Shown: positions 9,229 through 18,921 of the stretch, one piece after another
How the letters are laid out: each line of letters starts with the position of its first letter
Numbering within the stretch: the first letter of the stretch is position 1
Made by a program: the position numbers and the translations under genes
Notes under the pieces: model-generated
The model's input: only the letters and a program-made list of their open reading frames with translations
What the model was told of the DNA's origin: nothing
Databases searched by the model: none
Assembly (NCBI GenBank): GCA_964588325.1
Contig: CAZPOR010000010.1
Span: 62,001 to 126,000, forward strand
Reading direction: 5' to 3'
Length of the DNA: 64,000 nucleotides
Source of the DNA: Thiovibrio sp964588325
GTDB lineage: Bacteria > Desulfobacterota > Desulfobulbia > Desulfobulbales > Desulfurivibrionaceae

Positions 9229-11875
9229 GGGCGGTATCGTGATCCGGGAGAGAGAAGTGTTCCTTGATAAAGGCGGTTTCCGTGGCCCGGTCGTGCACCA
9301 GACCGTCAAGGCGGGCGTTGAGCAGGCAGCGCAGGATGGTACCATAGAGCGGCCCCGGCAGATAGCCCATTTTTTCCAGGTCGTTGCCGTCGGTTTCCGG
9401 CTTCAGTTGGCTCCATTCCGTGACATGGAGGGAAATGGCCTTTTTCCCGGATTTTTTTTTCGTGATCCCCATGAGGTGCAGCAGCCCCTCCGGGGAAAGA
9501 TCCTTGAGCAGGTGGTAGAGCCCGCTGGGGCTTTCCGGCATGGCGCGTTTCATGATCCCGGCAATTCGGGTAACAGCGAGTTTTTCCCGGACAAGAAACT
9601 GCCGCTGCCTGAGCGGCACCTCGAAGCGTTCGCAAAAGGCGGACACCTCCCGGGTGGTGAGGCCGGTCATGAGGGCCAGCAGATAGACCAGCCACTGCCG
9701 GCATGGCTGGTCAAGGTAGAGGAGCCGGCGCCAGGCCAGGGCCTGCCGGGTTTCCTCCAGGATCGTGGAGAGCTTCGGGTCGATGCGGAGGGTGGGGTGG
9801 AGAAACCGCAGCAGTCCCAGGTCCGCCATGCGGTGTATGGCCGGGATCGGGTTTTCCTCGGAGAGGATGGAGGTGAGTTCGTTGAAGAACCGTTTGCCGA
9901 AGAAGCGGTCGAAAAGCTCCATCTTCACCGCGTTTTTGATGAGCTTCTCCGTATGCTTGCCGATCTTGAAGCCCATGCGCTGCTCAAAGCGGATGGCGCG
10001 GAAGATCCGGGTCGGGTCTTCCACAAAGCTTAAATTGTGCAGGATTCGGATTTGCCGGTCTTTCAGGTCGTTCTGGCAGTTGAAAAAATCCACCAGGGTG
10101 CCGAAGGTGTCCGGGTTGAGGTGGATGGCCATGGCGTTGATGGTGAAATCGCGCCGGTAGAGGTCGAGCTTGATGGAGCTCAGCTCCACCGTGGGCATGG
10201 CGGCCGGATATTCGTAGTATTCAAGGCGGGCGGTGGCGATGTCGATCTTGAGGCCGTCGGGCAGGGTTACCACGGCGGTGCCGAATTTTTCATGGGTGCG
10301 CACCCTGCCGCCGAGTTTTTTCCCCAGCTTTTTGGCATAGGCCAAGCCATCGCCCTCGATGACCACATCCAGATCGAGGTTTTTGATGTGCAGCAGCAGG
10401 TCGCGGACAAACCCTCCCACCGCGTAGGCATGGCAGCCGGTTTCCTGCGCCACCTCGCCCAGGGTTTGCAGCAGGATGATGATTTCGCGGTTTACAACCT
10501 CCGCCATCAGGCCGGTCAGGTTGCGGTTGCGGGCCGTGGAGGGCTGATCGGTGCCGGCCAGCAACCGGCGGGGGATGTGGGCCGGATCGTTGACCAGCAG
10601 GTGGAGAAGGTCGGTGCGGGTAATGACCCCCAGGACCTTGCCTGCTTCCACCACCGGAATGAAGCGCTGGCGGTTTTCGATGATGAGTTCCTGGATGTCT
10701 GCCAGGGTCGCGGTGGGGGGCAGGGTGGCGAAGTCGGTGGTCATATAGTCGCTCACCGGCGAATTTCCCAAGCCCAGGTGGATGGACTTGCCCGCCACCA
10801 GACGGGAGATGAGGCCCACAGGCTCATGCCGCTCATTGACGATCAGCAGCACCGTGATGTTGTAGCGATTGAGCATCTCATCCGCCTCGCTGATCGTCAG
10901 CGTCGGCGGGCCGGAGATCACCGGCGCGGACATCAGCTCCCTGGCCAGACGCTGGGGGTGAACATGCTTGTGCAGGAGCTGGATCAATTTTTCTTCCGCC
11001 TCGATCAGGGTAAGATCCTTGATGGTGGCCGAGGAGGCCGAGGCATGGCCCCCGCCGCCGAAATCCCGGGCAATGGCCCCGGCATTCACCTCCGGGATCC
11101 GGCTGCGGGCAATGAGGTGGGTGCGCCCTGCCATGTGGGTCAGGGCAAAGAGGGTGTCGAGGTTTTCCATCACCATGAAGCGGCGGACAATGACGGAAAA
11201 TTCGTCAACATATTCAGGCAGCTCTATCTTGGCCACCACCAGGTCCAGGCCGTGGATGGTATACGTGTGCGCGGATTTGATCAGGGCGTGGAGCAGGGTG
11301 ACTTCCTGGCTGGTGAGCTCCTGGGCGATGAACTGGGAGATGGCGTTGAGGTTCGCCCCCAGACCAAGCAGCCAGGCCGCGGCCTCCAGATCCTCGGGGG
11401 AGGTGGTGTCGAAGGCGAAGTTGCCGGTGTCCTCATAGATGGCCATGGCCATGAGGGTCGCCTCCTCCGGGGTGAGTTGAACTTCCTTTTCCCGAAGGAG
11501 GCGGACAAAGATGGTGGTGGTGGAGCCCACGGGCCGGACGTGTTCCACCGAGCCGTGCAGATCTTCCGGGGTATCCGGGTGGTGGTCGTAGAGGTGGATG
11601 TCCAGGCCGGGGTTGTGCAGGCATTGGCTGAAGTCGCCGATGCGCGAACTCTGGCGGGTGTCCACCACGATGAGTCGGCGGATCTGGTCCTGGGGGATGT
11701 TTTTCAACCGCTGGAAGGTGTAGTGGTATTGCTCCGACTGGGCGAGAAAGTCCCGCAGGTTTTTTTCCTGGGAGCCGGAAAAGGCAAGCACCGCCTCGGG
11801 GTAGAGCTTGTGCGCGGCGATCATGGAGGCCAGCCCGTCAAAATCGGCGTTTACATGGGTGGTGATGACTTCCAT
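9215..11875 (-). CDS. DHH / tandem CBS / tRNA nucleotidyltransferase fusion (A-adding or CCA-adding enzyme)
   Basis: An 886-residue multidomain protein. Residues 1-300 form a DHH-family phosphoesterase (THVNADFDG, then DHHPD near 98, then FGGGGHASAS). About 310-430 holds two CBS domains. From about 470 comes a class II nucleotidyltransferase head with GGFVRD and the metal pair DLDVV, followed by the polyA-polymerase RNA-binding region. In related bacteria this architecture is an A-adding tRNA enzyme that works with a separate CC-adding enzyme; whether this one adds A or CCA is not visible. The CBS pair suggests adenine-nucleotide control. ATG 11875 follows GGAGG at a slightly long spacing; TTG 11920 is the alternative. 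Confidence 0.88.
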   Translation of the reverse strand: MEVITTHVNADFDGLASMIAAHKLYPEAVLAFSGSQEKNLRDFLAQSEQYHYTFQRLKNIPQDQIRRLIVVDTRQSSRIGDFSQCLHNPGLDIHLYDHHPDTPEDLHGSVEHVRPVGSTTTIFVRLLREKEVQLTPEEATLMAMAIYEDTGNFAFDTTSPEDLEAAAWLLGLGANLNAISQFIAQELTSQEVTLLHALIKSAHTYTIHGLDLVVAKIELPEYVDEFSVIVRRFMVMENLDTLFALTHMAGRTHLIARSRIPEVNAGAIARDFGGGGHASASSATIKDLTLIEAEEKLIQLLHKHVHPQRLARELMSAPVISGPPTLTISEADEMLNRYNITVLLIVNERHEPVGLISRLVAGKSIHLGLGNSPVSDYMTTDFATLPPTATLADIQELIIENRQRFIPVVEAGKVLGVITRTDLLHLLVNDPAHIPRRLLAGTDQPSTARNRNLTGLMAEVVNREIIILLQTLGEVAQETGCHAYAVGGFVRDLLLHIKNLDLDVVIEGDGLAYAKKLGKKLGGRVRTHEKFGTAVVTLPDGLKIDIATARLEYYEYPAAMPTVELSSIKLDLYRRDFTINAMAIHLNPDTFGTLVDFFNCQNDLKDRQIRILHNLSFVEDPTRIFRAIRFEQRMGFKIGKHTEKLIKNAVKMELFDRFFGKRFFNELTSILSEENPIPAIHRMADLGLLRFLHPTLRIDPKLSTILEETRQALAWRRLLYLDQPCRQWLVYLLALMTGLTTREVSAFCERFEVPLRQRQFLVREKLAVTRIAGIMKRAMPESPSGLYHLLKDLSPEGLLHLMGITKKKSGKKAISLHVTEWSQLKPETDGNDLEKMGYLPGPLYGTILRCLLNARLDGLVHDRATETAFIKEHFSLPDHDTAHGHP

Positions 11876-11975
11876 AGCTGGTAAGGCCTCCGCAGGGTGT
11901 GTGCCAATTTCCTTTTTCAACTATAGACCATCGGGGGCGGGGTGACAATGGATGGAGCGGAGGATGCCGGGAAAA

Positions 11976-12968
11976 TCAGCCCCGGGGGTGGAATTTCTGG
12001 TGGGCGGATTTGAGGCGGTTGCTGTCCACATGGGTGTAAATCTGAGTGGTGGCGATGTCGGCATGCCCCAGCATCATCTGCACGGAGCGGAGATCCGCGC
12101 CATGTTCCAGCAGGTGGGTGGCAAAGGAGTGGCGGAGCATGTGGGGGCTGATCTTCTTGCTGATGCCGTTCAGGCGCGCGCTTTGCTGGACGATCTGCCA
12201 GAAACGCAGACGGGTCATGGGCTTGCCGTGTCCGGTGACAAAGAGGAGATCGCTGGTTCTTTTTTTGAGAATCCTCGGGCGCCCGTTTTGGGTGTAGATT
12301 TTGAGGTACTCCCGGGCCGCCTCGCCAAAGGGGATGAGCCGTTCTTTGGAGCCCTTGCCGAAAACCCGGACATAGCCGCCCATGAGATTGACCCCGGCCA
12401 GGGGCAGGTTGACCAGCTCCGAGACCCGCATGCCGGTGGCGTACAGCAGGTGCAGCATGGCGTTGTTGCGCAAGGCCAGGGCATTGTCGTTGGTTGGCGG
12501 AGCCAGAAGCCGGTTCACCTCGGGGATGGTGAGCACCTTGGGCAGTGGCCGGCCCGGCTTGGGCAGATCCAGAATCCCGCAGGGATCAATGGTGATGCAT
12601 TTTTCCGCCAGGAGAAACTTGAAAAAAGCGCGCAGCGAGGAGATCCGTCTGGCATTGCTGCGGTTGGAGATGCCCTGGGCGTGGCAATGGGCCAGGTAGG
12701 CGCGCAGGTGGCTGGCGTCAATTTGGCTCAGTTGGGTAAGGCGCTGCGGACGAAGAAAATCAAGAAAGGAAACAAGGTCAGCCTGATAGGCCAGGATGGT
12801 GTTGGCGGCCAGGCGGCGTTCCAGGCTGAGGTGCTGGGTGAACTGGTCGAGAAAAGGCTCGGAAAAAAGAGACGCTCCGCCGGATGAAGAGGAAGGAGCC
12901 GGCAACTGGGGCCGGACCCGGTCGGAGCGTGGGCAATGATCAGCGGGTTTTCCTCGTTTGGGTTTCAT
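11976..12968 (-). CDS. xerD: Tyrosine recombinase XerD/XerC
   Basis: A 330-residue recombinase for chromosome dimer resolution at dif. The N-terminal SAM-like core-binding domain is followed by the catalytic domain with all expected residues: Arg in ATGMRVSEL, Lys in GKGSKERLIPF, HMLRHSFATHLLEHGAD with the H-x-x-R pair, LGH, and the nucleophile Tyr in TQIYTHVD. It is about 30 residues longer at the N-terminus than usual, so a later start is possible; no good ribosome site precedes 12968. It lies 18 bases after rpsU, which suggests co-transcription. The sequence does not settle XerC versus XerD. Confidence 0.88.
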   Translation of the reverse strand: MKPKRGKPADHCPRSDRVRPQLPAPSSSSGGASLFSEPFLDQFTQHLSLERRLAANTILAYQADLVSFLDFLRPQRLTQLSQIDASHLRAYLAHCHAQGISNRSNARRISSLRAFFKFLLAEKCITIDPCGILDLPKPGRPLPKVLTIPEVNRLLAPPTNDNALALRNNAMLHLLYATGMRVSELVNLPLAGVNLMGGYVRVFGKGSKERLIPFGEAAREYLKIYTQNGRPRILKKRTSDLLFVTGHGKPMTRLRFWQIVQQSARLNGISKKISPHMLRHSFATHLLEHGADLRSVQMMLGHADIATTQIYTHVDSNRLKSAHQKFHPRG

Positions 12969-12986
12969 TCGAGGAAGCGCGGCACG

Positions 12987-13181
12987 TTAGTCGCGCTCGG
13001 TGCGCATCATGAGCTTGCGGAGTTTCCGTTTGGACTCGGCCTGCTTGCGGCGGCGTTTGTCGCTGGGTTTTTCGTAGTACTCGCGGCGCTTGAGTTCTTT
13101 CTTCATCCCATCGAGCTGCATTTTCTTCTTGAGCAGCCGGATCGCCTGTTCGATATCCCCTCTTACCTCTATTTCAATCAT
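12987..13181 (-). CDS. rpsU: 30S ribosomal protein S21
   Basis: A 64-residue, very basic protein, MIEIEVRGDIEQAIRLLKKK followed by RREYYEKPSDKRRRK, matching S21, which helps mRNA engagement on the small subunit. It is the first gene of a minus-strand run with xerD, the nucleotidyltransferase fusion and the M50 protease. The 235 bases upstream hold no gene and probably carry its promoter. Confidence 0.95.
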   Translation of the reverse strand: MIEIEVRGDIEQAIRLLKKKMQLDGMKKELKRREYYEKPSDKRRRKQAESKRKLRKLMMRTERD

Positions 13182-13416
13182 GATCTCTCCAATATGCGGG
13201 TTGCAACGTCACGTTTTCAGAATTTTCCGCCACCGCCTGTTTCCGAACGACTTGAAATGGCGCAGATTTTTAGGGGCCCGTTACAAAACAATCGCTGTCT
13301 TGCTGCTCGTTTCGGCGCGGCTCCGTATGCCGTTTTTGCCATCCGCTGGAACGGCATTGTTTTATTTTAACGGCTTAAAAAGAAACCGTTTATATAGCCG
13401 ATCGTTGCGCTGATTG

Positions 13417-14817
13417 TCAAATATTTTTTTCCGGCGCGGGAGGGGAAGGGAATATCTTGCCTGGGTTGAGGATGTTGCGCGGGTCAAAGAGTTTTTTAAT
13501 CTGTTGCATGAGCGCAAGGGTCGGCGGGTCAAGCTCCATGTCCAGATAGGGCGCCTTGGTCAGGCCGATGCCGTGTTCGCCGGACAGGGTGCCGCCCAAC
13601 CGCAAGACCGCCTCAAAAAGAAGCTGCTTGGCCATATTGGCCTGCAGTACCTCCTGGGGATCATTTTTGTCCAGCATGATATTGACGTGGATATTGCCGT
13701 CTCCGGCGTGGCCGAAGGTGAAGATGACCACCCCCAGCTCCCGGCTCAATTTTTCGGTGCAGGAGACCAGTTCCGGCAAGCGGGAGCGGGGAACCACTAC
13801 GTCTTCGCTCATCTTGTGGGGCTTGAGGCTGAAGGCCGCAGGCGATATGGCGCGGCGGGCGCCCCAGAGCTGTTCGGCCTCGACCGGGCTTGTGGCGGTG
13901 CGGCTCTGGACGATCCCCGGCTGCGTCTGCAAAAAATCGGTGAGTTGGCATGTGGCCAGGGGCACGGCGTCCTGTTGGCCGTCAAGTTCGATCAGGAGCA
14001 GGGCTCCGGCCTCTTCCGGAAAGGGGAAGGGCAGTTTGTTCCGGACAATGGCCAGGGCGGTCCGGTCCATGTATTCCAGGGTGCAGGGAGTATGGTGGGC
14101 GAGGATGCGCGCCACCAGAGAGGCTGCCTCGACCATGGTCCCGCAGAGAACCAGCAGGGTGGAGCGTGCCTCCGGGGCGGGAAGGAGCTTGACCGTGATC
14201 TTGGTGATGATGGCCAGGGTGCCTTCGGAGCCCACCAGCAACCGGGTAAGATCGTAGCCCACCACCCCCTTGGCGGTCCTGACCCCGGTATGGATGAGGC
14301 TGCCATCGGGCAGCACCGCTTCCAGGCCAAGGATATAGTCGCGGGTTACCCCATACTTCACTGCGCTGGGCCCGCCGGCGCACTCGGCCACATTGCCGCC
14401 CATGGTGCAGAACTTCAGGCTGGCCGGATCCGGCGGGTAATAGAGGTTGTGCCGGGCCGCCTCTGTGCGCAAATCTCCGGTGATCACCCCCGGCTCTACC
14501 ACCCCGATCTGATTGGCCGGGTCGATTTCCAGGATGCGGTTCAGACGGCTCATGACCAGAACCAGGCCGCCGGCCACCGGCAAGGCACCACCGGTCATGC
14601 CGGTGCCGGCCCCCCGCGGCACCACGGGAAACGGGGTGGCGGAGGCGAGCTGCATGATGCGGCACACTTCCCCGGTGGAGCCGGGAAACGCCACGGCCGC
14701 GGGGAGATATTCCTGGCCGGCGCCGTCATAGGAGTAGCAGGCCAGCTCTTCGGGGTGCGTGGTTATCTGATCCTGGCCGACAATTTCCCGCAGTCTGTCG
14801 ATGGTATGCTGGTTCAT
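13417..14817 (-). CDS. FAD-linked oxidase, glycolate oxidase GlcD / D-lactate dehydrogenase family
   Basis: A 466-residue flavoprotein. The N-terminal FAD-binding (PCMH) domain has PRGAGTGMTGGALPV and GGNVAECAGGPSAVKYG. The C-terminal FAD-oxidase domain has FGHAGDGNIHVN and GEHGIGLTKAPYL. It oxidises a 2-hydroxyacid such as glycolate or D-lactate and passes electrons to a partner. No GlcE, GlcF or LutAB-like iron-sulfur partner is adjacent. Start 14817 gives the family length; the open frame extends to 14976 but that extension is low in homology-like character. It is divergent from ddl. Confidence 0.85.
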   Translation of the reverse strand: MNQHTIDRLREIVGQDQITTHPEELACYSYDGAGQEYLPAAVAFPGSTGEVCRIMQLASATPFPVVPRGAGTGMTGGALPVAGGLVLVMSRLNRILEIDPANQIGVVEPGVITGDLRTEAARHNLYYPPDPASLKFCTMGGNVAECAGGPSAVKYGVTRDYILGLEAVLPDGSLIHTGVRTAKGVVGYDLTRLLVGSEGTLAIITKITVKLLPAPEARSTLLVLCGTMVEAASLVARILAHHTPCTLEYMDRTALAIVRNKLPFPFPEEAGALLLIELDGQQDAVPLATCQLTDFLQTQPGIVQSRTATSPVEAEQLWGARRAISPAAFSLKPHKMSEDVVVPRSRLPELVSCTEKLSRELGVVIFTFGHAGDGNIHVNIMLDKNDPQEVLQANMAKQLLFEAVLRLGGTLSGEHGIGLTKAPYLDMELDPPTLALMQQIKKLFDPRNILNPGKIFPSPPAPEKNI

Positions 14818-14993
14818 GGAGGTGTTTTCCGCGGGACAGGGGTTTTTCTTGCTCCCTGCAAAAATACCTACAAAAGAGGCAGGGAACTTATTATAAGGAT
14901 AACGTGTTCGGCAGACGGGCTCATTTATGTTCAGCTCCCGCTGCGGCAGCATGCTCCTGTACAATTCAGTACGCAACTATTTGGAAAAAAGCT

Positions 14994-15983
14994 ATGGAAA
15001 ATAAAGCTGAGTTGAGCAGCGTGTCTGCTCAAACGAAACGTATGCCTGTTGGGCGAAAGATTCGCCTGGCCCTTGTCGCCGGGGGGAAATCCGGCGAACG
15101 CGAGGTTTCTCTGGCCGGAGCCAAAGAGGTGGAAAAGGCGCTCAACCGCGAAAAATATGAGGTTCGCCGCTACGACCCGGCCACGGATCTGGCCCGGTTG
15201 GCTGCGGATGCCGATTCGATCGACATGGCCTTCATCCTGCTCCATGGGCCCCTGGGGGAGGACGGCACCATGCAGGGTTTTCTCGATCTGCTGGGGATTC
15301 CCTACCAGGGGGCCGGGGTGCTGGGAAGCGCCCTTGCCATGGACAAGAATCTGGCCAAGATCCTGTACAAACAGGCCGGGCTCACCGTGGCCGCCTGGGA
15401 GATGGCGCAGCCGGAGGATCAGCAGAATCCCCGCCGGTTGCTTTCGCACCTTTCCCTGCCGTTGGTTATCAAGCCCATCCGCCAGGGCTCCAGCCTGGGG
15501 ATGAGCCTGGCGCGCAGCGAAGAGGATCTGGTGCAGGGGCTGGCCAAGGCGTTTGCCTTTGACAGCGAGGTCATGGTCGAACAGTACGTGCAGGGGAGGG
15601 AGATCACCGGCGGAGTGCTGGGCAACACGGAACTCACCGCCCTGCCCCTGGTGGAGATCATCCCGGGCGAGGGGTTTGCTTTTTTTGACTATCAGGCCAA
15701 GTATCAGCCGGGCGCTTCCCGGGAGGTCTGCCCGGCGGAGCTGGAGCCCGAGGTGGCGGCCCGGGCCCGGGCGATGGCGCTCACCGCGCACCGGGCCTTG
15801 CATCTCAAGGGGTACAGCCGGACAGACATGATTGTCGCCGAGGATGGCATCTATGTGCTTGAGACCAACACCATTCCGGGGATGACCCCGACCAGTCTGC
15901 TGCCCCAGGCGGCCGCCGCCCATGGCTTGCCTTTCCCGGCCCTGCTTGACCGCTTGATCGAGTTGGCCTTGGCCAAGGAATGA
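14994..15983 (+). CDS. ddl: D-alanine--D-alanine ligase
   Basis: A 329-residue ATP-grasp enzyme making the D-Ala-D-Ala dipeptide for peptidoglycan. The N-terminal motif VAGGKSGEREVSLAGA, the HGPLGEDGTMQGFLDLLGIPY loop, LVIKPIRQGSSLGMS, and the C-terminal metal and substrate segment LETNTIPGMTPTSLLPQ are all present. ATG 14994 has GGAAAAAAG upstream; the frame opens at 14904 but that leader is not conserved-looking. It stands alone between the FAD oxidase and the GGDEF protein. Confidence 0.93.
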   Translation: MENKAELSSVSAQTKRMPVGRKIRLALVAGGKSGEREVSLAGAKEVEKALNREKYEVRRYDPATDLARLAADADSIDMAFILLHGPLGEDGTMQGFLDLLGIPYQGAGVLGSALAMDKNLAKILYKQAGLTVAAWEMAQPEDQQNPRRLLSHLSLPLVIKPIRQGSSLGMSLARSEEDLVQGLAKAFAFDSEVMVEQYVQGREITGGVLGNTELTALPLVEIIPGEGFAFFDYQAKYQPGASREVCPAELEPEVAARARAMALTAHRALHLKGYSRTDMIVAEDGIYVLETNTIPGMTPTSLLPQAAAAHGLPFPALLDRLIELALAKE

Positions 15984-16093
15984 GGCCGGCGCCAGATTTT
16001 TTGAAACAAAGCGGCTGGATTTGCTATACTTTGTAACGGGGTTTGACACGACTCCGGCGGGATACAGCCGAAGAATTCAGCGGAGCATCTGTC

Positions 16094-17506
16094 TTGACAG
16101 AGTGTGCGGCGGAAAATACAGGGCTTACCGCCCTGATTGTCGAGGATGATCAGGCTGTCTGCGATCTTTTGCGCAGGATCGTGGAACGCCGGGGCTACAC
16201 CGTTGTCGTCAGCCCCACCGCCGCCTCGGCCAAGGCCGCATTTGCCGCGTCCTTCCCGCATCTCGTTCTCATGGACTGGATGCTGCCGGACATGGACGGC
16301 TTGGAGCTCTCCAAGGCCTTCCGCGCCTCGGAACGGGGAAAATACCTCACCATCCTGATGATTTCCGGCAAGGACAGCCCGGAGGACATTGCCACGGCCA
16401 TTGCCGCCGGGGCCAATTATTTCATGGCCAAACCCGTTGAGCGGAAAGTGCTCGATATCTGGTTGTCCGCCGCCTCCCAGCAGGTGCGCGATTGCCTGCA
16501 ACGGGAAGAGGATGACCTGGCCCTGGCGGAAATGCAAAAGGAACTGGTGGACAACAATCTCCAACTGGAAGAGGCGTTGAGCCGGGCCAACGCCCTGGCC
16601 ATGGAGGCGGAGCAGGCCTATATCGAGATCAATCAGATATTCAAGACCGTTGCCGGGGGCATCATCCTGGTGGACAAACACTCCAATCTCCTGCGCTGCA
16701 ACGACTCCTTTCTCAAGATGGCCGGAGTGGCCAGGGAGAAATCCCTGAACCGCAAGTGTTACGAGATCTTCCATTCCTGTCTGTGCGAAACAGAGGCGTG
16801 CCCGCTCCAGCAGATCCAAAAAGGGGAAAAGCGCGTTGAGCGCGAGATAGAACGGGTGGGGCAGAATGGGCAGAACGTCCATTACAGCATCGTTTCCACG
16901 CCTTTCAAGGGGCCGTCCGGGGACCTCATCGGGATTGTCGAGCATATCATCGATATCACCGAACGGGTCAAGGCCGAAAAATCCCTGGCCGAAAGCGAGC
17001 GCCGCTACAAAGAGCTCAGCCTGGTTGATGAGCTGACCAAGCTTTTTAACAAGCGGTATTTCAACACCCACCTGCAGCTTGAGGTGGAGCGGTCGAACCG
17101 GCACGGCCATCCGCTTTCCCTGCTGCTGCTGGATATCGACAATTTCAAGCACCACAACGACACGTATGGACATGCCGATGGAGACCGGGTTTTGGCACGA
17201 TTGGGCCAGGTGATCGCGGAGTCGCTGCGGGTCAACGATGTTCCCTGCCGGTACGGCGGGGAGGAATTCACCATCATCCTGCCGGAAACCAGCGGCGAAC
17301 AGGCGGTCGTGGTGGCGGAGCGGGTCAGAACCCGTTTTGCCGGGGAGATTTTTCAGCCGAATCCCCAGGAAACGGTGCGCAAGACCGTGAGCATCGGCGT
17401 AACCCAATACCGGGCAGGGGAAAGCGGACAGAACCTGCTGGAGCGCGCTGACCAGAACATGTACGAGGCCAAGCAGGGCGGCAAGAACCGGTATGTCCTG
17501 AAATGA
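16094..17506 (+). CDS. Response regulator with receiver, PAS and GGDEF domains (putative diguanylate cyclase)
   Basis: A 470-residue soluble signalling protein. The receiver has the acidic pair VEDD, the phospho-acceptor MDWMLPDMDG and Lys in AKPV. A coiled segment leads to a PAS domain containing a Cys-rich CLCETEACP loop, then a GGDEF domain with the active GGEEF signature. RVND lies five residues before GGEEF, the exact position of the c-di-GMP inhibitory I-site, so it probably makes c-di-GMP and is product-inhibited. The start is TTG 16094, with GGAG eight bases upstream; TTG 16043 is an in-frame alternative. No ATG fits. Confidence 0.85.
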   Translation: MTECAAENTGLTALIVEDDQAVCDLLRRIVERRGYTVVVSPTAASAKAAFAASFPHLVLMDWMLPDMDGLELSKAFRASERGKYLTILMISGKDSPEDIATAIAAGANYFMAKPVERKVLDIWLSAASQQVRDCLQREEDDLALAEMQKELVDNNLQLEEALSRANALAMEAEQAYIEINQIFKTVAGGIILVDKHSNLLRCNDSFLKMAGVAREKSLNRKCYEIFHSCLCETEACPLQQIQKGEKRVEREIERVGQNGQNVHYSIVSTPFKGPSGDLIGIVEHIIDITERVKAEKSLAESERRYKELSLVDELTKLFNKRYFNTHLQLEVERSNRHGHPLSLLLLDIDNFKHHNDTYGHADGDRVLARLGQVIAESLRVNDVPCRYGGEEFTIILPETSGEQAVVVAERVRTRFAGEIFQPNPQETVRKTVSIGVTQYRAGESGQNLLERADQNMYEAKQGGKNRYVLK

Positions 17507-17552
17507 GCATTCCTCTTGCAAGGGTGGCGGTCAAACCACCCGCATCTCTTTC

Positions 17553-18818
17553 TTAAAATCTTTTTTCAAAATAGGGCGCAAGCACTGCGGGGATGGCGAT
17601 GGAGCCGTCTGCCTGCTGGTAATTCTCAAAAATGGCGGCCAGGGTCCGTCCAACCGCCAGGCCGCTGCCGTTCAAGGTGTGGACCAAGGCGCTTTTGGAC
17701 TGGCCCTTGGGCCGGTACCTGATGCCTCCCCGCCTGGCCTGGAACTCCCCGAAGTTGCTGCATGAGGAGATTTCCCGGTAGGTGTCCTGGGCTGGCATCC
17801 ACACCTCGATGTCGTAGGTCTTGTTGGCGGAAAAACCGAGGTCCCCGCTGCAGAGCTGCACCACCCGGTAGGGCAGCTCCAAGAGCTGCAACACCTCTTC
17901 CGCGTCGGCCAGCAGACTTTCCAGCTCGTCGCCGGAGGTTTCCGGGGTGGTGAATTTCACCAGCTCCACCTTGTCGAACTGGTGCTGGCGGATCAGTCCC
18001 CTGGTGTCGCGGCCGTAGGCCCCGGCCTCGGAACGGAAGCAGGGGGTGTAGGCCGTGTACTTGATGGGCAGCTCGTGCTCGGCCAGGGTTTCGTCCCGGT
18101 GCAGGTTGGTCACCGGCACCTCGGCGGTGGGAATCAGCCAGAGATCCCAATCCGTGATGGCAAAGAGATCCGCCGCGAACTTCGGGAGCTGGCCCGTGGC
18201 GGTCATGGTCTGGGAATTGACCAGAAACGGGGGGAGGATCTCGGTGTAGCCGTGCTTCTGGGTGTGGAGATCGAGCATGAAGTTGATCAACGCCCGCTCC
18301 AGGCGGGAGGCGAATCCCTTGAGCACGGCAAAGCGCGCGCCGGCAAGCTTGGCCGCCCGTTCAAAATCGATGACCCCGGCGGCTTCCCCAAGCTCATGGT
18401 GGGGTTTGGCTGCAAAGGAGAATTGGGGCGGTGCGCCCCAGCGCTTGATTTCCAGGTTGTCCTTGTCGTCGGTGCCTTTGGGCACGGAATCGTCGCAGAG
18501 GTTGGGCAGGGTCAGGACGATGTTCTGGAGATCTTCCTCCAGGGTGACAAGCTCGGTTTCGATCTCCTTGATCCGCTCCCCCACCTGACGCATTTCGGCC
18601 ATGGGGACTTCGGCGTCGATTCCCGCCTTTTTCAGAGTGCCTATTTCCTGAGAAGCGGTCTTGCGTTTGTTGCGCAGCGATTCCACCTCGGAAAGCAGGG
18701 TGCGGCGCTTGCGGTCGATGGCGGCAAACTCGTCGATGCGGGAATCGGTGATCCCCCGGAAGGCGAGTTTTTCTTTGACGAGATCCAGATTTTCCCTGAT
18801 GAAGCGCAATTCAAGCAT
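17553..18818 (-). CDS. serS: Seryl-tRNA synthetase
   Basis: A 421-residue class II synthetase. The N-terminal long coiled-coil arm (about residues 30-100) binds the tRNA-Ser variable arm. The catalytic core has PTAEVPVTNLH, class II motif 2 in FRSEAGAYGRDTRGLIRQHQF (quoted in part), and motif 3 near the C-terminus (GLAVGRTLAAIFENYQ). Length and start, MLELRFIRENLD, are normal. It follows moeA on the same strand with about 100 bases between, and converges with the GGDEF gene. Confidence 0.96.
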   Translation of the reverse strand: MLELRFIRENLDLVKEKLAFRGITDSRIDEFAAIDRKRRTLLSEVESLRNKRKTASQEIGTLKKAGIDAEVPMAEMRQVGERIKEIETELVTLEEDLQNIVLTLPNLCDDSVPKGTDDKDNLEIKRWGAPPQFSFAAKPHHELGEAAGVIDFERAAKLAGARFAVLKGFASRLERALINFMLDLHTQKHGYTEILPPFLVNSQTMTATGQLPKFAADLFAITDWDLWLIPTAEVPVTNLHRDETLAEHELPIKYTAYTPCFRSEAGAYGRDTRGLIRQHQFDKVELVKFTTPETSGDELESLLADAEEVLQLLELPYRVVQLCSGDLGFSANKTYDIEVWMPAQDTYREISSCSNFGEFQARRGGIRYRPKGQSKSALVHTLNGSGLAVGRTLAAIFENYQQADGSIAIPAVLAPYFEKRF

Positions 18819-18921
18819 GGATATCCCCTTGAGTATGGTGCCGTGTCGCTAAAAGTCCCTGTCAGAGGGGGTTGTATCATGGAGCAGGGCAGAAATCAAG
18901 AGGGCGGGACGTGCTGTGCGG

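Noticed and set aside
10037..11884. A 615-codon plus-strand frame opposite the DHH/CBS/nucleotidyltransferase gene
   Set aside because: It is antisense to a multi-domain protein with all motifs intact; codon pattern is the mirror of the real gene.
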